A DNA stretch of 64,000 nt, taken from Zoogloea sp041917255. GTDB taxonomy: Bacteria > Pseudomonadota > Gammaproteobacteria > Burkholderiales > Rhodocyclaceae. This document shows, piece by piece, positions 19,662-27,410 of the stretch. The position numbers and the translations under genes were made by a program. Every line of letters begins with the position of its first letter. The first letter of the stretch is position 1. The notes below the pieces were generated by a model that worked only from the letters and a program-made list of their open reading frames with translations, ran no database searches and was not told the origin of the DNA. The stretch spans positions 1 through 64,000 of the forward strand of contig JAYRYA010000010.1 of NCBI GenBank assembly GCA_041917255.1, given 5' to 3'.

Positions 19662-21188
19662 TTACAGCGCGTCCAGATTTTCCCGCAGGCTATCGGCCCG
19701 CTCGCGGATGGCGGTGAGGGCTGTTGCCTCGAAGCGTTCCAGCTGGCGATAGACCATCCCCAGCCGGTGGTTGGCGCCCAGCCGGTCGCGGTGGCGGTCA
19801 AAGAAATCCCAGTACAGCGCGTTGAAAGGGCAGGCGTCGTCGCCGGTGCGCGCCTTGGCCTTGTAGGCGCAGCCCTTGCAGTAGTCGCCCATGCGGTCGA
19901 TGTAGGCAGCGCTCGACACGTAGGGCTTGGTGGCCAGCAGACCGCCGTCGGCAAACTGGCTCATGCCCAGCGTGTTGGGCAGCTCGACCCACTCGAAGGC
20001 GTCGATGTAGATGCCCAGATACCAGCGATGCACGTCGGCGGGGTTGAGCCCGGCGAGGAGCGCAAAGTTGCCGATTACCATCAGGCGCTGGATGTGGTGG
20101 GCGTAGGCGTGCTCCAGCGACTGGCCGATGCTGTGGGCGACGCAGCGCATCTTCGTCCTGCCGGTCCAGAACCACGCCGGCAGCGGCGCGTGGTGGCCGA
20201 ACACGTTGTGGTCCACGTAGCCCGGCATGTGGGCCCAATACACGCCGCGCACGTATTCGCGCCAACCGATGATCTGGCGGATGAAGCCCTCGGCCGCCGC
20301 CAGCGGCACCCGGCCGTCGGTGTGGGCCGCCTCGACCCGCTGGACGACCTCCCGCGGGTTGATCATCTTGGTGTTGAGCGCGAAGGACAGCAGCGAGTGG
20401 AACAGCCGCCACGCCCGTGTGCTCATGGCGTCCTGAAAGTCGCCGAAGCGGGGTAGCGCCTCGGCGACGAAATCCTCCAGCTGGGCCAGCGCCTCGCCGC
20501 GGTTGAGCGGCCAGGCGAGGCGATCCGCTGCCGGGTTGCCGAAGTGCTTCACGCCCGCCGCCTCGATGCGCTGCCACAGGACCGAGTGGTCGTGGCGCGC
20601 ACGCGGGTCGGCGGGCTCGTGGGGCAGGCCGGGCCAGGATTTGCGGTTATCGTGGTCGAAGTTCCAGCGCCCGCCCAGGGGCTTGCCGCCGGCCATCAGC
20701 ACACGGTGGCGGGTGCGCATGTGGCGGTAGAAGTGCTCCATCAGCCACTGCTTGCGGCCTTCGAAGAGCCGCGCGGCGTCGAGCCGGGCGGTGTAGAAGT
20801 GTTCGCTGCCCACCATCGTGGCCGGGATGGATAGCTGCCGCGCCCAGGCCGCTAGCTGGCGGTCGAGCCGCCCTTCGTCCGGCGCCTGGTACTCGACGCG
20901 GGTGGCGCCATGGTGGGCGATCAGGGCGTCCAGGTTGGCGGTGAGGGATTGCCGGTTGGCCGGCTCGTCGATGGCGAGGTATTCGACCCGGTGGCCGGCC
21001 TCGCCCAGCTGCCGGGCGAAATCGCGCATCGCGGCGAAGATGGCGAGGATCTTCTGGGCGTGATGGAGGACGTAGTCGGTCTCCTGGCGGATCTCCATCA
21101 GCACATGGATCGCGTTTGGGTTGGGCGCGGCAAACCAGCGGTGCTGCGGGTTGAGCTGGTCGCCGAGGATCAGGCGCAGGGTAGTCAT
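19662..21188 (-). CDS. prokaryotic (6-4) photolyase / FeS-BCP cryptochrome (PhrB/CryB type)
   Basis: A 508-residue DPRP-family protein. The N-terminal antenna domain opens MTTLRLILGDQLN, the characteristic start of this group. The C-terminal FAD domain contains IGWREYVRG and YLGIYIDAFEWVELPNTLGMSQFADGG. Four cysteines for the [4Fe-4S] cluster are present: one in RCVAHSIGQ and three in a CxxC-x12-C pattern (YCKGCAY...DDACPFN), matching Agrobacterium PhrB. Members repair (6-4) photoproducts or act as blue-light receptors. It is the last gene of the photolyase operon and its ATG overlaps the cry-DASH stop (ATGA). Confidence 0.92.
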   Translation of the reverse strand: MTTLRLILGDQLNPQHRWFAAPNPNAIHVLMEIRQETDYVLHHAQKILAIFAAMRDFARQLGEAGHRVEYLAIDEPANRQSLTANLDALIAHHGATRVEYQAPDEGRLDRQLAAWARQLSIPATMVGSEHFYTARLDAARLFEGRKQWLMEHFYRHMRTRHRVLMAGGKPLGGRWNFDHDNRKSWPGLPHEPADPRARHDHSVLWQRIEAAGVKHFGNPAADRLAWPLNRGEALAQLEDFVAEALPRFGDFQDAMSTRAWRLFHSLLSFALNTKMINPREVVQRVEAAHTDGRVPLAAAEGFIRQIIGWREYVRGVYWAHMPGYVDHNVFGHHAPLPAWFWTGRTKMRCVAHSIGQSLEHAYAHHIQRLMVIGNFALLAGLNPADVHRWYLGIYIDAFEWVELPNTLGMSQFADGGLLATKPYVSSAAYIDRMGDYCKGCAYKAKARTGDDACPFNALYWDFFDRHRDRLGANHRLGMVYRQLERFEATALTAIRERADSLRENLDAL

Positions 21189-22462
21189 GGCGTCCTCCAG
21201 CGGGCCTGGTAGGCGCCGTCCGGGTCGTGCTCGGCGGCCTGTTTGTCGGGGTTGAAGCGGCGTCCGCCGCGTGGGTCGGTGCCCCGGCCGGCGATGTACA
21301 GCCAGTTGCCCTGGTTGCTGCATACGTCGAAATCGACCAGCTGCGCCTCGAACCACGCGGCACCGGCCCGCCAGTCGCAGGCGAGGTTGTGGATGAGGTA
21401 GCTGGCGACGATCTGGCGCATGCGGTTGGAGAGATAGCCGGTGGCGGCCAGCTCGCGCATGCCGGCGTCGATCAGGCCGTGGCCGGTGCAGGCGTTCTTC
21501 CAGCGCTCGAAGGCGTCTTCGTTGTGGGGCGGCGGCGCGCTGTCCGACAAGCCGCCCGACCGGTACAGGCGCAGGCCGTGCTTGCGGTGAAGCAGGCGGA
21601 AGTGGTCGCGCCACAGCAGCTCGAACCACAGCCAGTAAGTGCCGTCACTGGCGCCGCGGCGGGCCTCGAAATCCTTGAGGGCGGCGTGAATCTGCCGCGC
21701 CGACAGCGCACCGACGGCGAGCCATGGCGAGAACTTGCTGGAGTCGTCGATACCGGCAAGGCGGTTGCGGGTGGCTTTGTAACTGTGCGGCAGGCCACGG
21801 GCCAGGTATTGGGCGAGGTGCGCCTGGCCGGCGCTGGCGCCGCCGTGGAAGGCGGGCAGGGCATAGGGGAAGGCCGAGCGCGGGTTGGCGGGCGGGGGCG
21901 GAGCCGGCGTCCGGGTGTCGCCCGGGAATAGGCCGTCGGGCAGCGGCGGCAGGTGTGTCGGCGCGGGGATCGGTGCCGGTGGCCGGATGCCGGCGCCTTC
22001 GACTTTCTGGCGGAAGGCGGTGAAGACATCCGGCACGGCGGCGGCGTCGAACGGCAGCGAGGCAGGATCGAGCAAGGTGGATTGCCAGTGCGCCTCGACG
22101 CTGATGCCGGCGGCGCGAAGCTGGGCGAGCCGGGTTTCCTCCTCGGGTGCCGGGATCGCTTCGCAGACGATGCCCGTGGCGCCGGTGTGGCGGACGAAAT
22201 CGGCAAGGCGCTGAACCGGGTCGCCGTGCAGTTCGACCAGCCCGCTACCGGCGGCCCGCAGCTGCGCATCCAGATCGGCGAGGGCGGTGGCGAGGAAATG
22301 CCGGCGATGGGCGCCGACGCGCTTGAAACCCCACGTGCTGCGCTGGGCTGGCGGGTGGATGAAGACGGGAATGAGTCGGTCGGCGGCGTAAGCGGCGCGC
22401 GTGAGGGTCGCGTTGTCAGCGAGCCGAAGGTCATTGCGGAACCAGTGGATGACGGTGTTCAT
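21185..22462 (-). CDS. DASH-family cryptochrome
   Basis: A 425-residue flavoprotein. The N-terminal photolyase Rossmann domain begins VIHWFRNDLRLADNATL. The FAD domain shows FSPWLAVGALSARQIH, WFELLWRDHF, TGYLSNRMRQIVASYLIHNLACDWR, CSNQGNWLYIAGRGTDPR and the DASH-type ending RRFNPDKQAAEHDPDG. Cry-DASH proteins repair cyclobutane pyrimidine dimers in single-stranded or looped DNA and may have light-signalling roles. It overlaps both operon neighbours by 4 bp (ATGA). Its length is slightly short for the family, which fits a compact bacterial version. Confidence 0.9.
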   Translation of the reverse strand: MNTVIHWFRNDLRLADNATLTRAAYAADRLIPVFIHPPAQRSTWGFKRVGAHRRHFLATALADLDAQLRAAGSGLVELHGDPVQRLADFVRHTGATGIVCEAIPAPEEETRLAQLRAAGISVEAHWQSTLLDPASLPFDAAAVPDVFTAFRQKVEGAGIRPPAPIPAPTHLPPLPDGLFPGDTRTPAPPPPANPRSAFPYALPAFHGGASAGQAHLAQYLARGLPHSYKATRNRLAGIDDSSKFSPWLAVGALSARQIHAALKDFEARRGASDGTYWLWFELLWRDHFRLLHRKHGLRLYRSGGLSDSAPPPHNEDAFERWKNACTGHGLIDAGMRELAATGYLSNRMRQIVASYLIHNLACDWRAGAAWFEAQLVDFDVCSNQGNWLYIAGRGTDPRGGRRFNPDKQAAEHDPDGAYQARWRTP

Positions 22463-22611
22463 GGTGTGACCTTGGGCGGCCGTGTGCGACGGCAGCGCGC
22501 GGAGCAGTACTTCACCTCGTCCCACACCTTTGCCCATTTCTTGCGCCATGTGAAGGGGCGGCCGCAGCAGGGGCAGGTCCTGGTGGGCAGGGTGGCTTTG
22601 GCGTGGGCCAT
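22459..22611 (-). CDS. DUF2256 small zinc-ribbon protein
   Basis: A 50-residue basic protein with CPCC near residue 13 and CSARC near the C-terminus around FTWRKKWAKVWDEVKYCS, the invariant DUF2256 pattern and probably a zinc knuckle. The function is unknown; in many proteobacteria DUF2256 genes sit beside cryptochrome/photolyase genes, as here. The start overlaps the upstream photolyase stop by 1 bp (TGATG) and the stop overlaps the cry-DASH start by 4 bp. It would be missed by size filters. Confidence 0.88.
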   Translation of the reverse strand: MAHAKATLPTRTCPCCGRPFTWRKKWAKVWDEVKYCSARCRRTRPPKVTP

Positions 22612-24134
22612 CACAGATCCAGTTTCAGCTGGGCCTTGTCGGCGGCCTGCCGCGCGCGGGGGCTGCCGCCCGGCGTGCGCTTGCGCGAGCCGTGGCGGGC
22701 CACGATGGCGGCCTTGGCGGCGCGCACCTCCGGCTGGGCGCGCAGGGCAAACAGGCGCGCCTTGGCGCCGCGAATGGCGGCGTCCAGATCGACGCAGGGA
22801 TCGGGGATGTCGCCGGGGGCGAGGCCGTGGGCGGCCTGCAACGCGGCGGGCATGCGCCAGGGCTCGAACAGCCAGCTGTCCGGCACCTTGCGCAGGGCGG
22901 GCAGCCAGCGCCGCACGAAGTGGCCCTTCGGGTCGTGGTCGCGGGCCTGCTTGATGGGGTTGTAGATGCGTGGCAGGTTGATGCCGGTGGTGCCGGACTG
23001 CATCTGCATCTGGCTCCAGTGGATGCCCGGCTCGTAGTCGAGAAACTGCCGTGCCAGCCACTCGCCCACCGGGCGCCAGTGCAGCCACAGCGGATAGGCC
23101 GCCACCGAGACGAGCATCGCGCGCATCCGGAAGTTGATCCAGCCCGTCTCGCGAAGCATGGCCACGCAGGCATCCACCAGCGGCCAGCCAGTGCGCCCGG
23201 CGGTGAGGGCGGCGAAATGAGCCGGGTTCCAGTCGGCCTCGCGCAGGCCGTCGTAGCCCCGGTGGAGGTTGCGGAACTCCAGCGCCGGTTCGCTCTCGAG
23301 CTTCTGGATGAAGTGGCAGTGCCAGTAGAGCCGGCTGATGAAGGCGGTGAGGCCGTTGCGCTGGGCGCCGGCGGGCAGGTTGGCGACGGCGTGCCGAGTG
23401 GCATGGACGATCTCGCGCAGGCTCAGGCAGCCAAAGGCGAGGTAGGATGACAGGCGCGAGCAGGCGGTGGGGGCGGAGAGCGGCGAGGAGATGCCGCCCC
23501 GGTACTGCCGGCTACGCTCGGTGAGGAAGTCGTCCAGCACCGCGAGTCCGACGCTGCGGCCGCCGGCTTGGCGAGCGGGCGGGTCGTCGTCACCCAGACC
23601 CAGCCCGGCTGCGGAGGGCGGCGGGAGGTCGGCCCAGGGGAGCGGCGCAAAGCGTAGCTTCGGCGGCACGGGCAGGCAGGGTTGGCCGACGAAGGCTTCC
23701 CAGCGGGCCTGCCAGGTATCCCGGTTGGCGAGGCGGCGCACCACGCCGAACTGGGGAAACTCCTGCCAGCGCACGCCGTGCGCGCGGCACCAGCGGGCCA
23801 CTTTGATGTCGCGCTGGTAGGTGAGGCCGTTGCCGGTCTCCTCGTGGGCATACAGCGCGCCAAAGGGTGCCGCGGCGTGCAGGCGGCCCAGCACGTCCGT
23901 CACCTCGCCGGTGACGACGTGGATGCAACCGCCGTGCTCCCGCAGCGCCCGGTACAGGTCGCGCAGGCTTTCGAGGATGAAGGCGTAGTGCTGGCGGGCG
24001 GCGTCGGGCTCGGCCCACAGGGAGGGCTCGACCACGTACAGGCACAGCACCGGCCCGCGCAGCGCGGCGGCGTGGAGTGCGGCGTGATCGTGGAGCCGCA
24101 GGTCGCGCTTGAACCAGACGACGCTGTAGTCCAT
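22611..24134 (-). CDS. cryptochrome/photolyase family FAD-binding protein
   Basis: A 507-residue protein. The N-terminal domain opens MDYSVVWFKRDLRLHDHAAL. The FAD domain has CSRLSSYLAFGCLSLREI, GRTGWPLVDACVAMLRETGWINFRMRAM and a C-terminal IYNPIKQARDHDPKGHFVRRW. The usual photolyase segment NNGGWQW is replaced by a MQMQSGTTGIN stretch, so it belongs to a divergent subgroup and dimer repair is not certain. A basic tail (about 455-507) extends past the core. It starts 12 bp after the FAD oxidoreductase stop and overlaps DUF2256 by 1 bp. Confidence 0.85.
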   Translation of the reverse strand: MDYSVVWFKRDLRLHDHAALHAAALRGPVLCLYVVEPSLWAEPDAARQHYAFILESLRDLYRALREHGGCIHVVTGEVTDVLGRLHAAAPFGALYAHEETGNGLTYQRDIKVARWCRAHGVRWQEFPQFGVVRRLANRDTWQARWEAFVGQPCLPVPPKLRFAPLPWADLPPPSAAGLGLGDDDPPARQAGGRSVGLAVLDDFLTERSRQYRGGISSPLSAPTACSRLSSYLAFGCLSLREIVHATRHAVANLPAGAQRNGLTAFISRLYWHCHFIQKLESEPALEFRNLHRGYDGLREADWNPAHFAALTAGRTGWPLVDACVAMLRETGWINFRMRAMLVSVAAYPLWLHWRPVGEWLARQFLDYEPGIHWSQMQMQSGTTGINLPRIYNPIKQARDHDPKGHFVRRWLPALRKVPDSWLFEPWRMPAALQAAHGLAPGDIPDPCVDLDAAIRGAKARLFALRAQPEVRAAKAAIVARHGSRKRTPGGSPRARQAADKAQLKLDL

Positions 24135-24146
24135 GGCCGCGGCCGG

Positions 24147-25139
24147 TCAGGGACTGGCGAAGTGCTGCAGCACGTCCTGCGCCAGGCTGCGGCCACTGAG
24201 CCACGCGCCTTCCACCTTGCCGCCGTTCAGCCAGTCGCCGCACAGGCCGATGCGGCGGTCCACGTCCCACACGTGGCAGGCGTCGAGGGGCGGCGCGGTG
24301 TCGGCGTAGCGCCAACGGTGGGCGGTCCAGGCCTCGGGCGGCGGGGCGCCCAGTTCGGCGAAGGCGCGGAGCAGGGTGTCGGCGACGACTTTAGGGGTGG
24401 CCTCGATGTGGGCCTCGCTCCATTCGGCGGTGGCGTGGAGCAGCCAGGTCTCACCCACGGGGCGGCCGGGCTTGCTGCTGTCGCGGGCGATCCAGCGCAG
24501 CGGCCCGCTATTCACGAAGGCGGCGTCGAAGGGAAGCGCGACGGGGGCGTCGTAGCGCAGCATCAGCGCCCAGCTGCCGCGCATGTTGGCGCGGGCGGAG
24601 AGGTTTGCCAGCCCGGGCGCAGTCGTGCGCAGCAGGGGCACGGCCTGGGGGGCGGGCATGGCCAGCAGCACCGCGTCGAAGCGTGTGGGGTGCAGGCCGT
24701 GCTCCGCCGAAACGAGCCACCATCCGTCGGGGCTGGGGCGGATGTCGGTGACGGTGGTCTGCACCGTGAGGGGCAGCCCGTCGGCCAGAAAGCGGGCGGG
24801 GGCGGTCATGCGCGGTACGCCGACGAAGCGTTCGAGGGCGAAGTCGGCGCCGTGCTCGCCGGCTTCGCCCAGTACGGCAATGCGTGCGCGCCACAGGTCG
24901 GCGACACCGGCGTGCTGCCAGCGGGCGACTTCGGCACGGAAGGCTGGATCGCGGGCGGTGAAGTATTGGGCGCCATGGTCGCACTGCCAGTCATCGCCGC
25001 GGCGAGTGCTCATCCGCCCCGCGGGGCCGCGGCTCTTGTCGAGGAGGGTGAGATCGATACCCGCAGCCTGGAGGAATGTTGCGCAGGACAAACCGGCGAT
25101 ACCTGCACCGATGACGGCAATTTTGGGGTTTGATTTCAA
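24147..25139 (-). CDS. NAD(P)/FAD-dependent oxidoreductase (renalase/amine-oxidase-like)
   Basis: A 330-residue protein with an N-terminal FAD-binding Rossmann motif (KIAVIGAGIAGLSCATFL), a GRMSTRR flavin-associated motif, and a C-terminal FAD-closing segment GLCGDWLNGGKVEGAWLSG. It resembles the renalase-like NAD(P)-binding FAD proteins that are common next to photolyases. The start is a TTG at 25139 with AGGA six bases ahead; no in-frame ATG is suitable. It is the first gene of the five-gene photolyase operon and begins directly beside a perfect palindrome, so expression probably depends on that operator. Confidence 0.88.
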   Translation of the reverse strand: MKSNPKIAVIGAGIAGLSCATFLQAAGIDLTLLDKSRGPAGRMSTRRGDDWQCDHGAQYFTARDPAFRAEVARWQHAGVADLWRARIAVLGEAGEHGADFALERFVGVPRMTAPARFLADGLPLTVQTTVTDIRPSPDGWWLVSAEHGLHPTRFDAVLLAMPAPQAVPLLRTTAPGLANLSARANMRGSWALMLRYDAPVALPFDAAFVNSGPLRWIARDSSKPGRPVGETWLLHATAEWSEAHIEATPKVVADTLLRAFAELGAPPPEAWTAHRWRYADTAPPLDACHVWDVDRRIGLCGDWLNGGKVEGAWLSGRSLAQDVLQHFASP

Positions 25140-25158
25140 TTTTTGTCCTAGACAAAAA
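25140..25158. promoter_or_regulatory. perfect 8-bp inverted repeat, putative operator of the photolyase locus
   Basis: TTTTTGTC (25140-25147), spacer CTA, GACAAAAA (25151-25158). It abuts the TTG start of the leftward operon and overlaps the -35 of the rightward SDR promoter. A LitR/CarH-type MerR light regulator is a guess from the gene content; no such regulator is in the window. Confidence 0.6.
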
Positions 25159-25176
25159 AGAAGGGTGTCCCATAAT
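25149..25176 (+). promoter_or_regulatory. putative sigma-70 promoter for the SDR gene
   Basis: TAGACA (25149-25154, 5/6 to consensus) and CATAAT (25171-25176, 5/6) with 16-bp spacing. The -35 lies inside the palindrome, so a bound regulator would control it. Confidence 0.5.
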
Positions 25177-25199
25177 ACAGCGCATCAGAAGCCGTTCAA
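25172..25199 (-). promoter_or_regulatory. putative sigma-70 promoter for the photolyase operon
   Basis: On the minus strand, TTGAAC (25199-25194) and TATTAT (25177-25172) are 16 bp apart. The -10 shares its bases with the -10 of the rightward promoter, so both polymerases would compete. The palindrome falls in the short leader just ahead of the TTG start. Confidence 0.45.
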
Positions 25200-25236
25200 A
25201 GCCGATTACGAGCGGCCACGCGTCAAGGGAGTTGTC

Positions 25237-25977
25237 ATGGACAGGATTGCACTCGTCACCGGTGCCGCCGGTGGATTGGGGCGAGCAGTGGCCGCCGGGT
25301 TGGCTGCCGATGGTTGGCGCTTGATTGTCGTGGGCCGCGACGCCGCACGGCTGGCCGCAGCCTTTGGCGACGAGCACCTTCAGATCGAGGCCGACTGCAG
25401 CACGGTGGCCGGGGTGAGGCAGATCTTCGAGCGGGCCGCCGCGGCGGGTCTGCTTCCCACTGCACTGGCCCACTGCGTTGGCAACATCCGGCTGGGTTCG
25501 GTGCATCGGATGTCCGAAGCGGATTTTGACGACTGCCTGCGCGCCAACCTGGTGAGCGCTTTTCACACCCTGGGTGGTTTCATCGGCGCCCTGCGTGAAG
25601 CGCGCAGCGCGGGTGCGGCGGTGCTGGTTTCATCGGCCGCGGCGCAGATCGGCACGCCCAACCACGAAGCGGTGGCGGCAGCCAAGGCGGGCGTGGAAGG
25701 GCTCGTCCGCGGTGCGGCCGCCAGCCATGCGGCGGCGGGCGTCCGGGTGAATGGCGTGGCGCCGGGCATCATGGATACGCCAGCCACCTCGGCCATCCTC
25801 GGCAGCGCCGCCGGGCGGGATGCGGCCGCGCGGCAATATCCGTTGCCGGGCATCGGATCGGCGGAGGAGCTGGCGAAGTTGATGGGTTGGCTGCTGTCCG
25901 AGCACGCAGCGCGGGTAACGGGGCAGGTGTGGGCGATGGATGCCGGCTTCACGCAGATTCGTCCGCTGGTGAAGTGA
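25237..25977 (+). CDS. short-chain dehydrogenase/reductase lacking the catalytic tyrosine
   Basis: A 246-residue SDR. The N-terminal cofactor motif TGAAGGLG is intact. The catalytic Ser is present in VLVSSAAAQ, but the YxxxK motif reads VAAAK (within NHEAVAAAKAG), so the Tyr is missing while the Lys remains; a His and Glu precede it. SDRs of this kind occur in other photolyase-associated clusters, to my recollection. The motif APGIMDTPAT and C-terminal GQVWAMDAGFTQ are normal. It is divergent from the photolyase operon across the palindrome and is followed by a terminator. Catalysis by an altered mechanism or a binding role is possible. Confidence 0.88.
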   Translation: MDRIALVTGAAGGLGRAVAAGLAADGWRLIVVGRDAARLAAAFGDEHLQIEADCSTVAGVRQIFERAAAAGLLPTALAHCVGNIRLGSVHRMSEADFDDCLRANLVSAFHTLGGFIGALREARSAGAAVLVSSAAAQIGTPNHEAVAAAKAGVEGLVRGAAASHAAAGVRVNGVAPGIMDTPATSAILGSAAGRDAAARQYPLPGIGSAEELAKLMGWLLSEHAARVTGQVWAMDAGFTQIRPLVK

Positions 25978-26033
25978 TCGGGCCTGGGTTGGCGGCCGGC
26001 AGGGTGCATTCGGGCGCGACGTCACTACAAAGC

Positions 26034-26066
26034 AAAAAGGCCAGCCCCGGAGGACTGACCTTTTTT
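26034..26066. terminator. bidirectional rho-independent terminator
   Basis: AAAAAGGCCAG, loop, CTGACCTTTTTT (one C-A mismatch). It can end the SDR transcript rightward and the tRNA transcript leftward. Confidence 0.8.
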
Positions 26067-26071
26067 GAATC

Positions 26072-26147
26072 TGGTGGGTTGTGAGTGACTCGAACACTCG
26101 ACCTACGGATTAAGAGTCCGCTGCTCTACCAACTGAGCTAACAACCC
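26072..26147 (-). tRNA. tRNA-Lys(CUU)
   Basis: The minus strand folds as a 76-nt cloverleaf with acceptor GGGTTGT/ACAACCC, anticodon loop CTCTTAA (anticodon CTT), T loop TTCGAGT and encoded CCA. Confidence 0.96.
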
Positions 26148-26184
26148 ATTCTTGCGGGAGCCGGTATTATAGCCCACCGCTGAT

Positions 26185-26260
26185 TGGTGGGTCGGGCGAG
26201 ACTCGAACTCGCGACCAACGGATTAAAAGTCCGCTGCTCTACCGACTGAGCTACCGACCC
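26185..26260 (-). tRNA. tRNA-Lys(UUU)
   Basis: The minus strand folds as a 76-nt cloverleaf with acceptor GGGTCGG/CCGACCC, anticodon loop CTTTTAA (anticodon TTT), T loop TTCGAGT and encoded CCA. It lies 37 bp upstream of tRNA-Lys(CUU); the two share most of their sequence and were probably duplicated. Confidence 0.96.
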
Positions 26261-26300
26261 CCCGGAAGAGACGCGCATTATAGCCCGTCTGAAGGGGCTG

Positions 26301-27404
26301 TCAACTGTTTCGTAGCAGAATTTTGATGGATAGGGTCGCGCCGGCGATGATGGCCGCAACCGTGAGCATGGCGCCGGCCGAAAGGGTGGAGAGCCCGGAG
26401 AGGCCCTGGCCAATGGTGCAGCCCAGCGCGGTGACACCGCCAAAGCCCATCAGAATGGCGCCGGCGATGTGGCGGACGAGGTCCGGCGTGTCGCGGAAGC
26501 TTTCGATGCGGAAGTTGCGGCTGGAGATTGCGCCCAGCAGCGCGCCGGCGACAACGCCCATCGTGGTGGCGATGCCGATGGTGACGATGCGGCTCTTGTC
26601 GGTCCATAGCATCAGCAGATCGAGGCTGTAGGCATAGGGCGCGACGAAGCTGAGGGATTCCATCCGGCCGCTGTTGGTGGCGAGGAAGGCGGGCGCGAGG
26701 GTTTCCGGGTCTTCGGCGAGCCACGCCAGATGGCCGCTGAGGTACCAGCCGGCGACGATGCAACCGCCGATGGCGATGCTGCCCAGGAGCGGCCCGGGCT
26801 GCCAGTTGTCGCGGCTGGAGAGCGCGAACAGGCCGAGGCTGCCGGCGCCGACGGTGGCGCAGGCCAGCCAGGCGCTGTGGGTGTCGAGCTGGAAACGGGC
26901 GGCGAGCAGGCTGGGGAGATCCTGGGGCGTGGCGAGTTGCAGCGCGACGGGGTCGAGCCATGCCACGCGCCAGCCGCCAAAAAGTCCCCTGAGCGTCATC
27001 GCCGCCGAGATGCCGAGGAAGACGAACACCACCAGCGATTTGAGGTTGCCGCCGCCAAGCCGCACAAGTGTCTTTGCGCCGCAGCCGGACGCGAGGGTCA
27101 TCCCCACGCCGAACAGCGCGCCGCCGACGAGGTGCGACAACCAGGGCAGGCGCGTGCCGGTGTAGATCGAGTTGTGTACGTCCACTGCCCCGGCCACCTG
27201 CAGGCCGGTGGTGCCGGCAATGGCGACGGCGACGGCCAGGGCCCACATGCGCAGCCGTGTCCAGTCGCCCATCAGCAGGATGTCGGCGATGGCGCCCATC
27301 GTGCAGAAGTTGCTGCGTTGGGCGGCAAGCCCGAATACCGCGCCGATGGCGAAGGCTGCCCAGGCGATGCCCGACAGGGAAAGGGGCTGGCTGGCGGCGT
27401 CCAT
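26301..27404 (-). CDS. YeeE/YedE family membrane transporter (thiosulfate/sulfur transport type)
   Basis: A 367-residue polytopic membrane protein with the paired DUF395 repeats. The three conserved Cys motifs of the YeeE (TsuA) thiosulfate channel family are visible: RSNFCTMGA near residue 34, LASGCGAKTLVRLGGGNL near 107 and ALGCTIGQGLSG near 335. Such cysteines line the pore and relay thiosulfate in structurally studied homologues. No TusA/rhodanese partner is adjacent. It lies upstream of, and in the same direction as, the two tRNA-Lys genes and 6 bp downstream of queC, so it may be transcribed with queC. Confidence 0.88.
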   Translation of the reverse strand: MDAASQPLSLSGIAWAAFAIGAVFGLAAQRSNFCTMGAIADILLMGDWTRLRMWALAVAVAIAGTTGLQVAGAVDVHNSIYTGTRLPWLSHLVGGALFGVGMTLASGCGAKTLVRLGGGNLKSLVVFVFLGISAAMTLRGLFGGWRVAWLDPVALQLATPQDLPSLLAARFQLDTHSAWLACATVGAGSLGLFALSSRDNWQPGPLLGSIAIGGCIVAGWYLSGHLAWLAEDPETLAPAFLATNSGRMESLSFVAPYAYSLDLLMLWTDKSRIVTIGIATTMGVVAGALLGAISSRNFRIESFRDTPDLVRHIAGAILMGFGGVTALGCTIGQGLSGLSTLSAGAMLTVAAIIAGATLSIKILLRNS

Positions 27405-27410
27405 GGCGGA

